Shown here: piece by piece, positions 7,904 through 15,433 of the stretch
Layout of the letters: every line of letters begins with the position of its first letter
Numbering within the stretch: the stretch's first letter is position 1
Assembly (NCBI GenBank): GCA_036011785.1
Contig: DASCOB010000060.1
Coordinates: 1-34,089 of the forward strand
Direction: 5' to 3'
Source of the DNA: CAJWGI01 sp036011785
GTDB lineage: Bacteria; Chloroflexota; Anaerolineae; Anaerolineales; UBA11657
DNA length: 34,089 nt
Notes under the pieces: generated by a model
What the model was told of the DNA's origin: nothing
Database searches by the model: none
The model's input: only the letters and a program-made list of their open reading frames with translations
Program-made: the position numbers and the translations under genes

Positions 7904-8557
7904 ATGTACGGGACGGGTATGCTGCGTGGTATGGGGGTGACAATCAAGCACCTCGTGGATGCCTTTGTGGACGACCTGCGCTTCCTAGGGCAGCGCTATT
8001 ACAACGCGGGCTCCCTGAACGCGCGCCAGGGGACACGCGGACGCGGCGTTTTTACTGTGCAGTATCCGGAGGAGAAACTTCCGGTTCCGGAACGATTTCG
8101 ATTCATTCCCTTCCTGCTTTACGAAACGAACGCGGATGGCAGCGCGGATTATCGCTGCACATCCTGCGGCATCTGCGCGAAAGTGTGCCCGCCGCAGTGT
8201 ATCTGGATTGAGCGCTCATCTGACCCGGAAACCGGTCGGCCGCTACCCACGCCCACCAGGTTTTTCATCGACATTGACATATGTATGAACTGCGGCTATT
8301 GCGCCGACTACTGCCCGTTTGATGCGATAAAAATGGACCATGACTATGAACTGGCGTCGTACGACCGCACCGAAGCGCACGTCTTTGACAAACAGCGATT
8401 GGTCAAGCCGGTTGAGTATTATGCGGGCATCCGGCCTACTGACTACGCTGCTGAGGAGCAGGCCCGAGCTGAGGAAGCGGCGAAGAAGGCTGCCCGCAAG
8501 GCGGCCGCAGCCAGAAAGAAAAGCGAGGCCGCGGACAGGAAAGCGGCTGTCACTTGA
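7904..8557 (+). CDS. nuoI: NADH-quinone oxidoreductase subunit I (2x[4Fe-4S] ferredoxin-like)
   Basis: Two complete cluster motifs are present: C85-x2-C88-x2-C91-x3-C95 (RCTSCGICAKVCP) and C127-x2-C130-x2-C133-x3-C137 (CMNCGYCADYCP). These form clusters N6a and N6b, which feed NuoB. The N-terminus is amphipathic, as expected for a membrane-lying subunit. A tail of about 35 residues rich in Ala, Lys and Glu is not part of the core fold and may be helical. AGGAG lies 6 bases upstream of the ATG. The gene is the third of the complex I run and no further nuo gene follows. Confidence 0.94.
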   Translation: MYGTGMLRGMGVTIKHLVDAFVDDLRFLGQRYYNAGSLNARQGTRGRGVFTVQYPEEKLPVPERFRFIPFLLYETNADGSADYRCTSCGICAKVCPPQCIWIERSSDPETGRPLPTPTRFFIDIDICMNCGYCADYCPFDAIKMDHDYELASYDRTEAHVFDKQRLVKPVEYYAGIRPTDYAAEEQARAEEAAKKAARKAAAARKKSEAADRKAAVT

Positions 8558-8613
8558 TTTGTGCTCCGGCCTGCCACGCGGCTTTCAACTGGTACTGAAA
8601 ACAACCACCACAG

Positions 8614-8997
8614 ATGTATCAGCCTGACGCGGAATTGCTCTTCCCCGTCCGCGTAATCCCAACTCTCAAGGGATTGCGTGGAGAGCGTTGGGACGAGCTG
8701 GTGAACTCAGTGTGCGTACAGCCGGAGGGGTCATTGGATGAGTTTGGCTTTTCGCTGATGATGATTCGGCTTGATGGCTGCTTGACCTGTCACGCCGGAT
8801 CGCACCGGGCGCGGCTGGGCTGCACAGTGTGCGCTCAACAAGCGACCCGCCGTTACAAAGGCAGCGATGACGATTTGATGGCGGAGTTCCGGCAGGCTTG
8901 CGATGAGGTGCAGGCATATCTGTGGCGAACGGGAAAGAAGATGGCGAAGCGGACTGCTCGTTCGGCACGGCTCAAGGACAAACGGTATGAATTCTGA
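8614..8997 (+). CDS. Cysteine-rich protein of unknown function (127 aa)
   Basis: The protein has a central Cys cluster, C56-x2-C59-H60 and C70-x2-C73 (CLTCHAGSHRARLGCTVC), plus C34 and C96, and a basic C-terminus. CxxCH resembles a c-type haem site, but there is no signal peptide or export helix, so a cytoplasmic zinc or Fe-S site is more likely. It sits 56 bases after nuoI and overlaps the Mrp gene by 11 bases, which ties it to complex I and Fe-S handling by position only. The start at 8614 has no clear ribosome binding site. I do not assign a family. Confidence 0.7.
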   Translation: MYQPDAELLFPVRVIPTLKGLRGERWDELVNSVCVQPEGSLDEFGFSLMMIRLDGCLTCHAGSHRARLGCTVCAQQATRRYKGSDDDLMAEFRQACDEVQAYLWRTGKKMAKRTARSARLKDKRYEF

Positions 8998-9823
8998 AGC
9001 AGCTCCTTCTGAAGCAGCTCCTTTAGCACAATTCTCATGCTCGGTGGCGATTGCCTCCGGGAAAGGCGGCGTGGGCAAATCAACAGTGGCGGTCAATGTG
9101 GCCATTGTTCTGGCGCAAGATGGCGCGGCTGTGGGCCTGTTGGATGCGGACGTGTACGGCCCGAACTGCCACATTATGCTTGGGGTGGACAAGCTTCCCC
9201 CGCCGCGTGGCAAGACAATGATTCCGGCGGTCGCGCACGGGGTGAAGGTAGTCAGCATGGGCCTGCTGGTCGGTGCGCAACAGCCGCTGGCCTGGCGCGG
9301 CCCGATGTTGCACTCGGCCATTCGTCAGTTTGTGGACGATGTTGACTGGGGTAAGCTTGATTTTCTGATTGTCGATCTGCCTCCCGGCACGGGCGACGCG
9401 CAGCTCAGTGTGGCGCAAACGCTCTCTCTCAGCGGAGGTTTCATTGTGACGCTGCCGCAGGCAGTGTCGTTGGCGGATGCCCGCCGCGGGCTCGAGCTTT
9501 TCCGGCAGTTGCAGGTTCCGGTGCTTGGCGTGATTGAAAACATGAGTTATCTCTCCATGCCGGATGGCTCGCAATTGGATGTGTTCGGGCAGGGTGGCGG
9601 CGAGCGACTTGCGGAAGATGCGGGCGTGACATTTGTGGGGCAGATACCGCTGGACCCTGCGGTGCGAGTGGGTGGCGATACTGGCGCACCGATTGTTGTC
9701 ACGCAGCCGGAATCGGAAGCGGCGATGGCGCTGCGTAACATCGCGGCAACCGTTGCTGAGAAGGCCACCGGGGAGGCCCGCGAGCAGCAGGCCGCTTCCA
9801 TTCCCATCGAAGTGATTGATTAA
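8987..9823 (+). CDS. mrp: Mrp/NBP35-type P-loop ATPase, Fe-S carrier family
   Basis: Mrp/ApbC/Ind1 proteins are P-loop ATPases that load Fe-S clusters onto target proteins; the mitochondrial relative Ind1/NUBPL serves complex I. Visible are the deviant Walker A SGKGGVGKST (24-33), LLDADVYGPN (51-60) and DLPPGTGD (130-137), and the family segment GVIENMSY. The CxxC that usually follows this segment is replaced by LSMPDGSQLDVFGQGGG, so the usual cluster-bridging cysteines are missing. The N-terminal MIP18/DUF59 domain of longer Mrp proteins is absent too (278 residues). The ATG at 8987 has AAGGA 8 bases upstream and overlaps the previous gene by 11 bases. The first residues repeat EAAP, encoded by a short DNA duplication. 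Confidence 0.88.
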   Translation: MNSEAAPSEAAPLAQFSCSVAIASGKGGVGKSTVAVNVAIVLAQDGAAVGLLDADVYGPNCHIMLGVDKLPPPRGKTMIPAVAHGVKVVSMGLLVGAQQPLAWRGPMLHSAIRQFVDDVDWGKLDFLIVDLPPGTGDAQLSVAQTLSLSGGFIVTLPQAVSLADARRGLELFRQLQVPVLGVIENMSYLSMPDGSQLDVFGQGGGERLAEDAGVTFVGQIPLDPAVRVGGDTGAPIVVTQPESEAAMALRNIAATVAEKATGEAREQQAASIPIEVID

Positions 9824-9824
9824 G

Positions 9825-10742
9825 ATGACCTCTACAAAAGCCACGGCCAGACTGGTGGCAGCGGTGCGCTTCAAATGGGTTGGCAAAATGTACCATTTCG
9901 ATGCCGCCGGGCATGCGCAAGTCGCTGTGGGTGATCGCGTGATCGTCCAAACCAAGCGCGGCGCGCAGATGGGCGAAGTAGCAAAGGTGTTCTCGGAACC
10001 TACAGCCAGAAAGGGCGGGCGCAGATTGAAGAAGATTGTGCGCGTGGCGGCGCCTAGGGACCTAGTGCAGCAGCAGTTATGGCACGCGCAGGTGTCTGAC
10101 GCGCTGGCAGCCTGCTGGCGCTTGGCCGCCGAATTGAAACCACAGGGCATCCGCTATCATCGCGCGGAATATAATTTCGATGGCTCCCGACTGACCTTTT
10201 ATTATTCCACAATTGCAAGCAATCACAGTGGCGCGGGGCGGATGCTCACCGAGCTTCGAAAGCTCTTCCCTGAAACTGAAGTGGAGACGGTGAAAATCGG
10301 CCAGCGGGATGTGGCAAAGGTACTCGGTGGCATCGGGGCGTGCAGCGGGCAGCTGTGCTGCCGCACCTTCCTGACAGAATTCAACCCGGTGACAATTAAG
10401 ATGGCTAAAACACAGGGCATCTCTCTCAATCCTGATGACATTAGTGGTATGTGCGGACGCTTGCGGTGTTGCCTGCTCTATGAATACGAGCAATACGTAG
10501 CTGCGCGAAAGCATCTGCCGAAGTTAAAAAAACGGGTGGGTACGCCGCATGGCGCCGGGCGCGTGGTTGCCCTCAAGCCGCTGGCGGACAGCGCTACTGT
10601 GGATGTGGATGGTATGCAGTATGACGTGCGGCGTGTGGATATCGTGCCATGGAAAGAGTACGAAGCCTTGCAAGCGAAGGCGGCTGTGACTTGTGCACGA
10701 CATCCTTCTGGCGGCTGCAACTGCCCGGTACTGCGCAATTGA
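9825..10742 (+). CDS. ricT: RicT/YaaT-like PSP1-domain protein
   Basis: The PSP1 C-terminal domain is clear, with both Cys-rich signatures: GGIGACSGQLCCRTF (C173, C178, C179) and GMCGRLRCCLLYE (C210, C215, C216). In Bacillus subtilis RicT (YaaT) is part of the RicAFT complex, which carries Fe-S clusters and influences RNase Y-dependent RNA processing and development. Its equivalents in this phylum are not characterised. The protein is 305 residues from the ATG at 9825, one base after the mrp stop; a TTG at 9816 would overlap mrp. Two further cysteines near the C-terminus (GGCNCP) are outside the core. Co-transcription with mrp is likely. Confidence 0.85.
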   Translation: MTSTKATARLVAAVRFKWVGKMYHFDAAGHAQVAVGDRVIVQTKRGAQMGEVAKVFSEPTARKGGRRLKKIVRVAAPRDLVQQQLWHAQVSDALAACWRLAAELKPQGIRYHRAEYNFDGSRLTFYYSTIASNHSGAGRMLTELRKLFPETEVETVKIGQRDVAKVLGGIGACSGQLCCRTFLTEFNPVTIKMAKTQGISLNPDDISGMCGRLRCCLLYEYEQYVAARKHLPKLKKRVGTPHGAGRVVALKPLADSATVDVDGMQYDVRRVDIVPWKEYEALQAKAAVTCARHPSGGCNCPVLRN

Positions 10743-10758
10743 GGAGTCTCCGCTCACG

Positions 10759-11937
10759 GTGCGTCAGTTTTATTCCGCCGCGAAGGAAATCGAATGTGAG
10801 CTAATCGCGCAGCGGCGCGATTTCCACCGCCACCCGGAACTCGCATATCAGGAGGTGCGCACCGCGGCCATCGTTGCGCGTCAGCTCGGCGAGATTGGTA
10901 TGGAAGTGCAGACCGGGGTCGGCAAGACGGGCGTGGTGGGCCTGCTTGGGGCGGAGCGAGACGGCCCGACCGTGCTGCTGCGTTTCGACATGGATGCTCT
11001 CCCCATTCAGGAGGAAAACGACACAGATTATGTCTCGACGCAACCCGGGGTGATGCATGCTTGCGGCCACGATGGACATACAGCCATCGGCTTGACCGTG
11101 GCGCGGATGCTGGCGCAGCAACGTGATCGCCTGCGCGGCGCGCTGAAATTAGTCTTTCAACCGGCGGAAGAGGGCGGTTACGGCGCAGCGGCAATGATTG
11201 CGGATGGAGCCCTGCGTGAACCGCGCCCTGATTTTGCCTTTGGTTTGCATTTATGGAACAAACGCCCTTTTGGATGGGTGGGCGCGACTGAAGGCGAAAT
11301 GATGGCCGGAGGTCGTGAGTGGGGGTGCGTGGTCAGCGGGGATGGCGGCCACGCTGCCTCGCCCGATCAGACGCACGACCCGGTTGTGGCGGCCGCGCAG
11401 ATTGTGGTCGCATTGCAGACGGTCGTTTCCCGCAACGTGCCTCCATTAGAATCTGTAGTAGTGAGCGTGACGCAAATCAATGGTGGGGACACACACAATG
11501 TGATCCCAGGTGAGGTGCGCCTTGCGGGGACGCTGCGTTACTTTCGGAGCGCAATTAGAGACAGCACGAAAAAACGCATCTCTGATATCGCGGAGAACGT
11601 GGCCGCAGCCATGGGTTGTCGGTCGGAGGTGTCTTTTGGATCCGGATATCGGCCTGTTTCCAATGACGCTGATGCGGCGCGGCTGGTGCGCGAGCTCGCG
11701 GAGCGCGTGCCCGGGGTGACCGTGGTCGCCGACGATGAACGCACGGCTGGGTCGGAGGATTTTGGCGAGTTTATGGCTGATATTCCGGGATGCTTTTTCT
11801 TCATCGGGGCGGCCAATGCGGCGCGCGGGCTGAATTATCCCCATCATCACCCCAGATTCGATTTTGACGAACGCTCGCTGACTCTTGGCGCAGCCCTGAT
11901 GGCAAGCGTGGCGGCCCACTACGTGCTGCCGGAGTAA
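10759..11937 (+). CDS. M20D metallo-amidohydrolase (N-acyl amino acid hydrolase type)
   Basis: The enzyme hydrolyses an amide bond using two metal ions. It shows HACGHDGHT (100-108), the catalytic FQPAEEGGYGA with E137/E138, a dimerisation domain in the middle, and a C-terminal metal site around GSEDFG and HHHPRF. This is the M20D subfamily (hippurate hydrolase, N-acetyl amino acid or IAA-conjugate amidohydrolases); substrate cannot be told. The frame is open from 10693, overlapping ricT, but the GTG at 10759 behind GAGGAG (12-base spacing) gives 392 residues, the usual size. It may be transcribed with ricT. Confidence 0.85.
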   Translation: MRQFYSAAKEIECELIAQRRDFHRHPELAYQEVRTAAIVARQLGEIGMEVQTGVGKTGVVGLLGAERDGPTVLLRFDMDALPIQEENDTDYVSTQPGVMHACGHDGHTAIGLTVARMLAQQRDRLRGALKLVFQPAEEGGYGAAAMIADGALREPRPDFAFGLHLWNKRPFGWVGATEGEMMAGGREWGCVVSGDGGHAASPDQTHDPVVAAAQIVVALQTVVSRNVPPLESVVVSVTQINGGDTHNVIPGEVRLAGTLRYFRSAIRDSTKKRISDIAENVAAAMGCRSEVSFGSGYRPVSNDADAARLVRELAERVPGVTVVADDERTAGSEDFGEFMADIPGCFFFIGAANAARGLNYPHHHPRFDFDERSLTLGAALMASVAAHYVLPE

Positions 11938-11953
11938 AACTGGCTTCTGACCG

Positions 11954-13291
11954 TCAGGGCGGAGCCGGTGCGCCGCTCAGGTCGTGCGCCATCGCGCCGG
12001 TGATGCGCACCGGTACGATTTCACCCACGGCAAGTTCGTTTTCCACGATAATCACCCCGTCGATTTCCGGCGCGTCGCGGTAGCTGCGGCCCACGCTCAT
12101 GCCGTCCCCGGCGCCCTCGATGAGCACATCCAGCCTCTGGCCGACAAACTCCTGATTCTTCTGCAGCGATATGCGCTCTTGCACTTCCATCAGCCGGCGC
12201 AGGCGCTCAGCCTTAACCTGCCGCGGAATCGGATCACCTAGGGGCTCGCTGGCGGTGCCGGGCTCGAACGAGAATCCGAAAGCGCCTACCCGGTCGAACT
12301 CTAGCATCTCTACGAAGTCCAAGAGGGTCTGGAATTCTGCTTCGGTCTCATTCGGATAGCCGACAATAAAAGTCGAGCGGATGGCAAGCCCGGGCAGAGC
12401 GGCGCGCATTTTCCGTACGGCGTTGCGCACCCATCTGATGTTTGCAGGGCGCTTCATGCGCCGCAAAGTCTGGCGATGAGCGTGCTGCAGCGGCATGTCC
12501 AGGTACGGCAGGATTTGCGCATGGCGTGCCATGGTCTCGATAAGTTCATCGCTGACGCAGCCGGGATAGGCGTACATGATACGTATCCACGGGATTTCCG
12601 GCGCAGCTTCTGTAATCTTTTCGAGCAACCGTGCCAGGCCGCCGCTCAAGCCGAGGTCATTGCCGTAGTCGGTAGTGTCCTGTGAGATGAGCACCATCTC
12701 CTGCACGCCCATGGCCTGCAGGTGCTGCGCTTCAGCGATGATTAACTCAGGTGCGCGGCTGACGTGCGTGCCTTTGATGAGCGGGATGGCGCAAAAGGCG
12801 CACGGGCGGCGGCAACCGTCAGCGATTTTCAAGTAAGCGCTGCCACCCTGTACGGCCACGCGCAGCACTTCGTGTTCGTCACCGCCCACCGTCGGGGATT
12901 CAGGCAAATGGTAGATCGGCCTGGCGATTGTTCTGCGACGCAGTCGGCGTGCTAATTGGACAATGTCCATCCAGCGCCGTGTGCCCAGGATGCCGTCCAG
13001 GCCGGGCACTTCGTGGATGAGCTCCGCACCATAACGCTGTGAGAGGCATCCGGCCGCGATAAGCTGCTGCCCGACTCGCTTGCCGGCTGCCAGTTTGCGC
13101 AGCGCCTGCAGCGACTCCGCGCGTGCCGGGCCGATGAAGCCGCAAGTGTTTACAATCAGCGTCTGGGCCTGTTCCGGGTAATCCGTCTGGCCGTAGCCCG
13201 CGTCGGACAGCAGTTGCACCATGCTCTCGCTGTCGACTGTGTTTTTTGCGCAGCCGAGGGAGAGAATGTAGAAACGGGTCTTGTCCATCAT
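11954..13291 (-). CDS. rimO: Ribosomal protein S12 methylthiotransferase
   Basis: RimO is a radical-SAM enzyme that methylthiolates an aspartate of ribosomal protein S12. The N-terminal UPF0004 domain has C14 in SLGCAKNTVDSE (typical of RimO rather than MiaB), C50 and C82. The radical-SAM motif is C160-x3-C164-x2-C167 (DGCRRPCAFC). A TRAM domain occupies roughly the last 70 residues. The start is the ATG at 13291 or the adjacent one at 13288; there is no ribosome binding site and the promoter lies so close that the message may be nearly leaderless. It is divergent from hyuA and convergent with the amidohydrolase. Confidence 0.92.
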   Translation of the reverse strand: MMDKTRFYILSLGCAKNTVDSESMVQLLSDAGYGQTDYPEQAQTLIVNTCGFIGPARAESLQALRKLAAGKRVGQQLIAAGCLSQRYGAELIHEVPGLDGILGTRRWMDIVQLARRLRRRTIARPIYHLPESPTVGGDEHEVLRVAVQGGSAYLKIADGCRRPCAFCAIPLIKGTHVSRAPELIIAEAQHLQAMGVQEMVLISQDTTDYGNDLGLSGGLARLLEKITEAAPEIPWIRIMYAYPGCVSDELIETMARHAQILPYLDMPLQHAHRQTLRRMKRPANIRWVRNAVRKMRAALPGLAIRSTFIVGYPNETEAEFQTLLDFVEMLEFDRVGAFGFSFEPGTASEPLGDPIPRQVKAERLRRLMEVQERISLQKNQEFVGQRLDVLIEGAGDGMSVGRSYRDAPEIDGVIIVENELAVGEIVPVRITGAMAHDLSGAPAPP

Positions 13292-13302
13292 GTGTGGAAC
13301 GG

Positions 13303-13332
13303 ATTATCCCATTCACACGAAGACACTGTCAA
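13303..13332 (-). promoter_or_regulatory. Promoter for rimO
   Basis: Leftward TTGACA (13332-13327) and GATAAT (13308-13303) with an 18-base spacer. The start would fall near 13296, only about 5-8 bases before the ATG codons at 13291 and 13288. Confidence 0.5.
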
Positions 13333-13349
13333 ACGCAGGCTGCGTGGGC

Positions 13350-13355
13350 TATAGT
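13350..13355 (+). promoter_or_regulatory. -10 box for hyuA, leaderless arrangement
   Basis: TATAGT ends 7 bases before the hyuA ATG, so transcription would begin at or next to the start codon. No -35 match and no ribosome binding site are visible. This spacing is the signature of leaderless genes in several bacterial phyla. Confidence 0.45.
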
Positions 13356-13362
13356 ATGGACT

Positions 13363-15417
13363 ATGGATGAGCGTGCATTGCGCATCGGAGTTGACGTTGG
13401 CGGAACATTCACTGACTTCGTACTCTATGATGAAACCAGAAGTGAGTTGCGCAGCTTCAAGGTGCTTTCCACCCCGCGGGCGCCCGAGGAAGCGGTGCTG
13501 CAGGGGGTGGCTGCCGGCAGCGCGCGCTATTTCACGGACGGAAGCGAGCTGGCGACCATTGTGCACGGCTCCACGGTGGCCACCAATGCGCTACTTGAGC
13601 GCAAAGGCGCACGCACTGCGCTGATCACCACGCGCGGATTTCGCGACCTTCTCGCCATAGCGCGCCAGGACCGGGCGCGAATCTACGATTTGCTCGGTGG
13701 CCGTCCGGCGCCATTGATTCCCCCGGAGCGCTGCTATGAAATCACCGAGCGCGTAGATTGCAGCGGGCAGGTGTTGCAGCCGCTCGCCGAAGATGAGATT
13801 CCCACGCTGATTGCGGCGCTAAGAGGAGAGCACATACAGGCGGTCGCCGTTTGCCTGCTGTTTTCGTTTCTGCATCCCGATCACGAGCAGCGCATAGCCA
13901 CGGCGCTGCGCGCGGCGGGCTTCCTTGTCTCCATCTCCAGCGAGATTCTGCCAGAATTTCGCGAGTACGAACGCGCCAGCACCACCGCCATCAACGCGTA
14001 CGTGACGCCGGTTCTCAGCGGGTACATTGGCCAACTGGAAAGCGAGTTGAGCGCTAAAGCTGCTAGTTTCCGCATAATGCAGTCCAACGGCGGCAGCATT
14101 GGCGCCAGCCGCGCGCGCGCCGAGGCCGTGCGTTCCATTCTCTCTGGCCCGGCCGGTGGTGTGGTCGGGGCAACCTACGTGGCACGCGAAGCCGGATTCC
14201 GGCAGGTGGTCACCTTCGACATGGGCGGCACTTCAACCGATGTGTCGCTCTCGCAGGGCGATATCCGCGTGACGAATGACACTAAAGTCGGCGGCCTGCC
14301 GATTCGCATCCCGGTTCTCGATATTCACACTGTCGGCGCGGGGGGCGGATCCATCGCGCATGTTGACGCCGGCGGCGCGCTGTGCGTTGGACCGCAGAGC
14401 GCCGGCGCGGACCCGGGACCCGCGTGCTATGGAAAAGGAGGGCAGCAGCCGACGGTCACCGATGCGAACCTGGTGCTGGGCCGACTCGCGCCCGAGTACT
14501 TCCTTGGCGGGCAGATGGCGCTGCAGAGAGATGCAGCAGCGACTGCGCTGGAGGGCCTGGCGCAGCAGGCCGGGCTGCAGCCCGCACCCGGGCTCACGCC
14601 CGGCCAGACGGCAGCCCTAGGTGTTATTGAGGTGGCTAACGCCCACATGCAGCGCGCCCTGCGCGTTATCTCGGTGGAGCGTGGCTTCGACCCGCGCGAT
14701 TTCACATTGGTCGCGTTCGGCGGCTCTGGTGGTTTGCACGCTAGTGCGCTGGCGCGAGCGCTGGGCATGCGTAGCGCGCTGTCACCATGCGGAGCTTCCA
14801 CTCTATCGGCGCTGGGTATGCTCAGTTCGGATGTGGTCAAGGATTACGTCCAGACTGTGATGCTTGCCGGGGGGACTCCCCACGCGGAGCTGCTGAGACT
14901 GTTCGTGCCGCTGGAGCGGCGCGCGCTGAGGGATATGGCCGGTGAGAGCTTTACGGCGCAGAGCGTGCAACTGCAGCGTGAACTGGACGTGCGTTATCTG
15001 GGGCAGTCTTATGAACTGACTGTGCCGCTGTGCGCCGATTATCAGGCTGAATTTCACGGTGCGCACGTAAGGGCATACGGTCACAGTGAGGTGGAGGCGG
15101 CGCTGGAAATCGTGAACCTGCGCCTCCGCGCTGTGGGCGCAGTCAGGCCGGTACTCTTACCGCGCGCCCGGCTCGTGCCCGCTGAGGCGACCGCAGCACT
15201 GAGCGAGCACAGGCCGGTCGTCTTCTCCAGCGGCATTGTCGAGACGCCGTTCTATGCCGGGGAAGCGTTGCAGCCGGGGCAGACGGTCTCCGGTCCGGCC
15301 CTGGTGACCTATGCCGACACCACTGCGCTGATTGCAGAGGGCGACGCAGCCATCGTCGATTCGTGGCGGAATCTGGTGCTTGAAATCGCGACGTCTAAAG
15401 GCCACGGGAGCGAATAG
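13363..15417 (+). CDS. hyuA: Hydantoinase/oxoprolinase family subunit A
   Basis: HyuA-type subunits are ATP-dependent and act with HyuB on hydantoins, 5-oxoproline or related cyclic amides, or in carboxylases of the acetone/acetophenone type. The N-terminal phosphate-binding motif DVGGTFTD is at 11-18. Further ATPase signatures follow: SNGGSIG, the loop LSGPAGGVVGA, DMGGTSTDVSL and GAGGGSIAHVD. The 684-residue length is normal for HyuA. The open frame extends upstream to 13246, but the protein family begins at MDERALRIGVD, so the ATG at 13363 is taken. HyuB follows after 16 bases. The substrate is not predictable from sequence. Confidence 0.9.
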   Translation: MDERALRIGVDVGGTFTDFVLYDETRSELRSFKVLSTPRAPEEAVLQGVAAGSARYFTDGSELATIVHGSTVATNALLERKGARTALITTRGFRDLLAIARQDRARIYDLLGGRPAPLIPPERCYEITERVDCSGQVLQPLAEDEIPTLIAALRGEHIQAVAVCLLFSFLHPDHEQRIATALRAAGFLVSISSEILPEFREYERASTTAINAYVTPVLSGYIGQLESELSAKAASFRIMQSNGGSIGASRARAEAVRSILSGPAGGVVGATYVAREAGFRQVVTFDMGGTSTDVSLSQGDIRVTNDTKVGGLPIRIPVLDIHTVGAGGGSIAHVDAGGALCVGPQSAGADPGPACYGKGGQQPTVTDANLVLGRLAPEYFLGGQMALQRDAAATALEGLAQQAGLQPAPGLTPGQTAALGVIEVANAHMQRALRVISVERGFDPRDFTLVAFGGSGGLHASALARALGMRSALSPCGASTLSALGMLSSDVVKDYVQTVMLAGGTPHAELLRLFVPLERRALRDMAGESFTAQSVQLQRELDVRYLGQSYELTVPLCADYQAEFHGAHVRAYGHSEVEAALEIVNLRLRAVGAVRPVLLPRARLVPAEATAALSEHRPVVFSSGIVETPFYAGEALQPGQTVSGPALVTYADTTALIAEGDAAIVDSWRNLVLEIATSKGHGSE

Positions 15418-15433
15418 AGTTGCGGCGACTTTT

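Noticed and set aside
8781..8845. CxxCH in the Cys-rich protein as a c-type haem site
   Set aside because: There is no signal peptide or membrane anchor for export, and the motif is followed closely by a second CxxC, which fits a metal or Fe-S site better.
9080..10150. Long reverse open frame across mrp and ricT
   Set aside because: It is an antisense shadow of two clearly conserved genes, with a composition rich in His, Arg and Cys and no motif.
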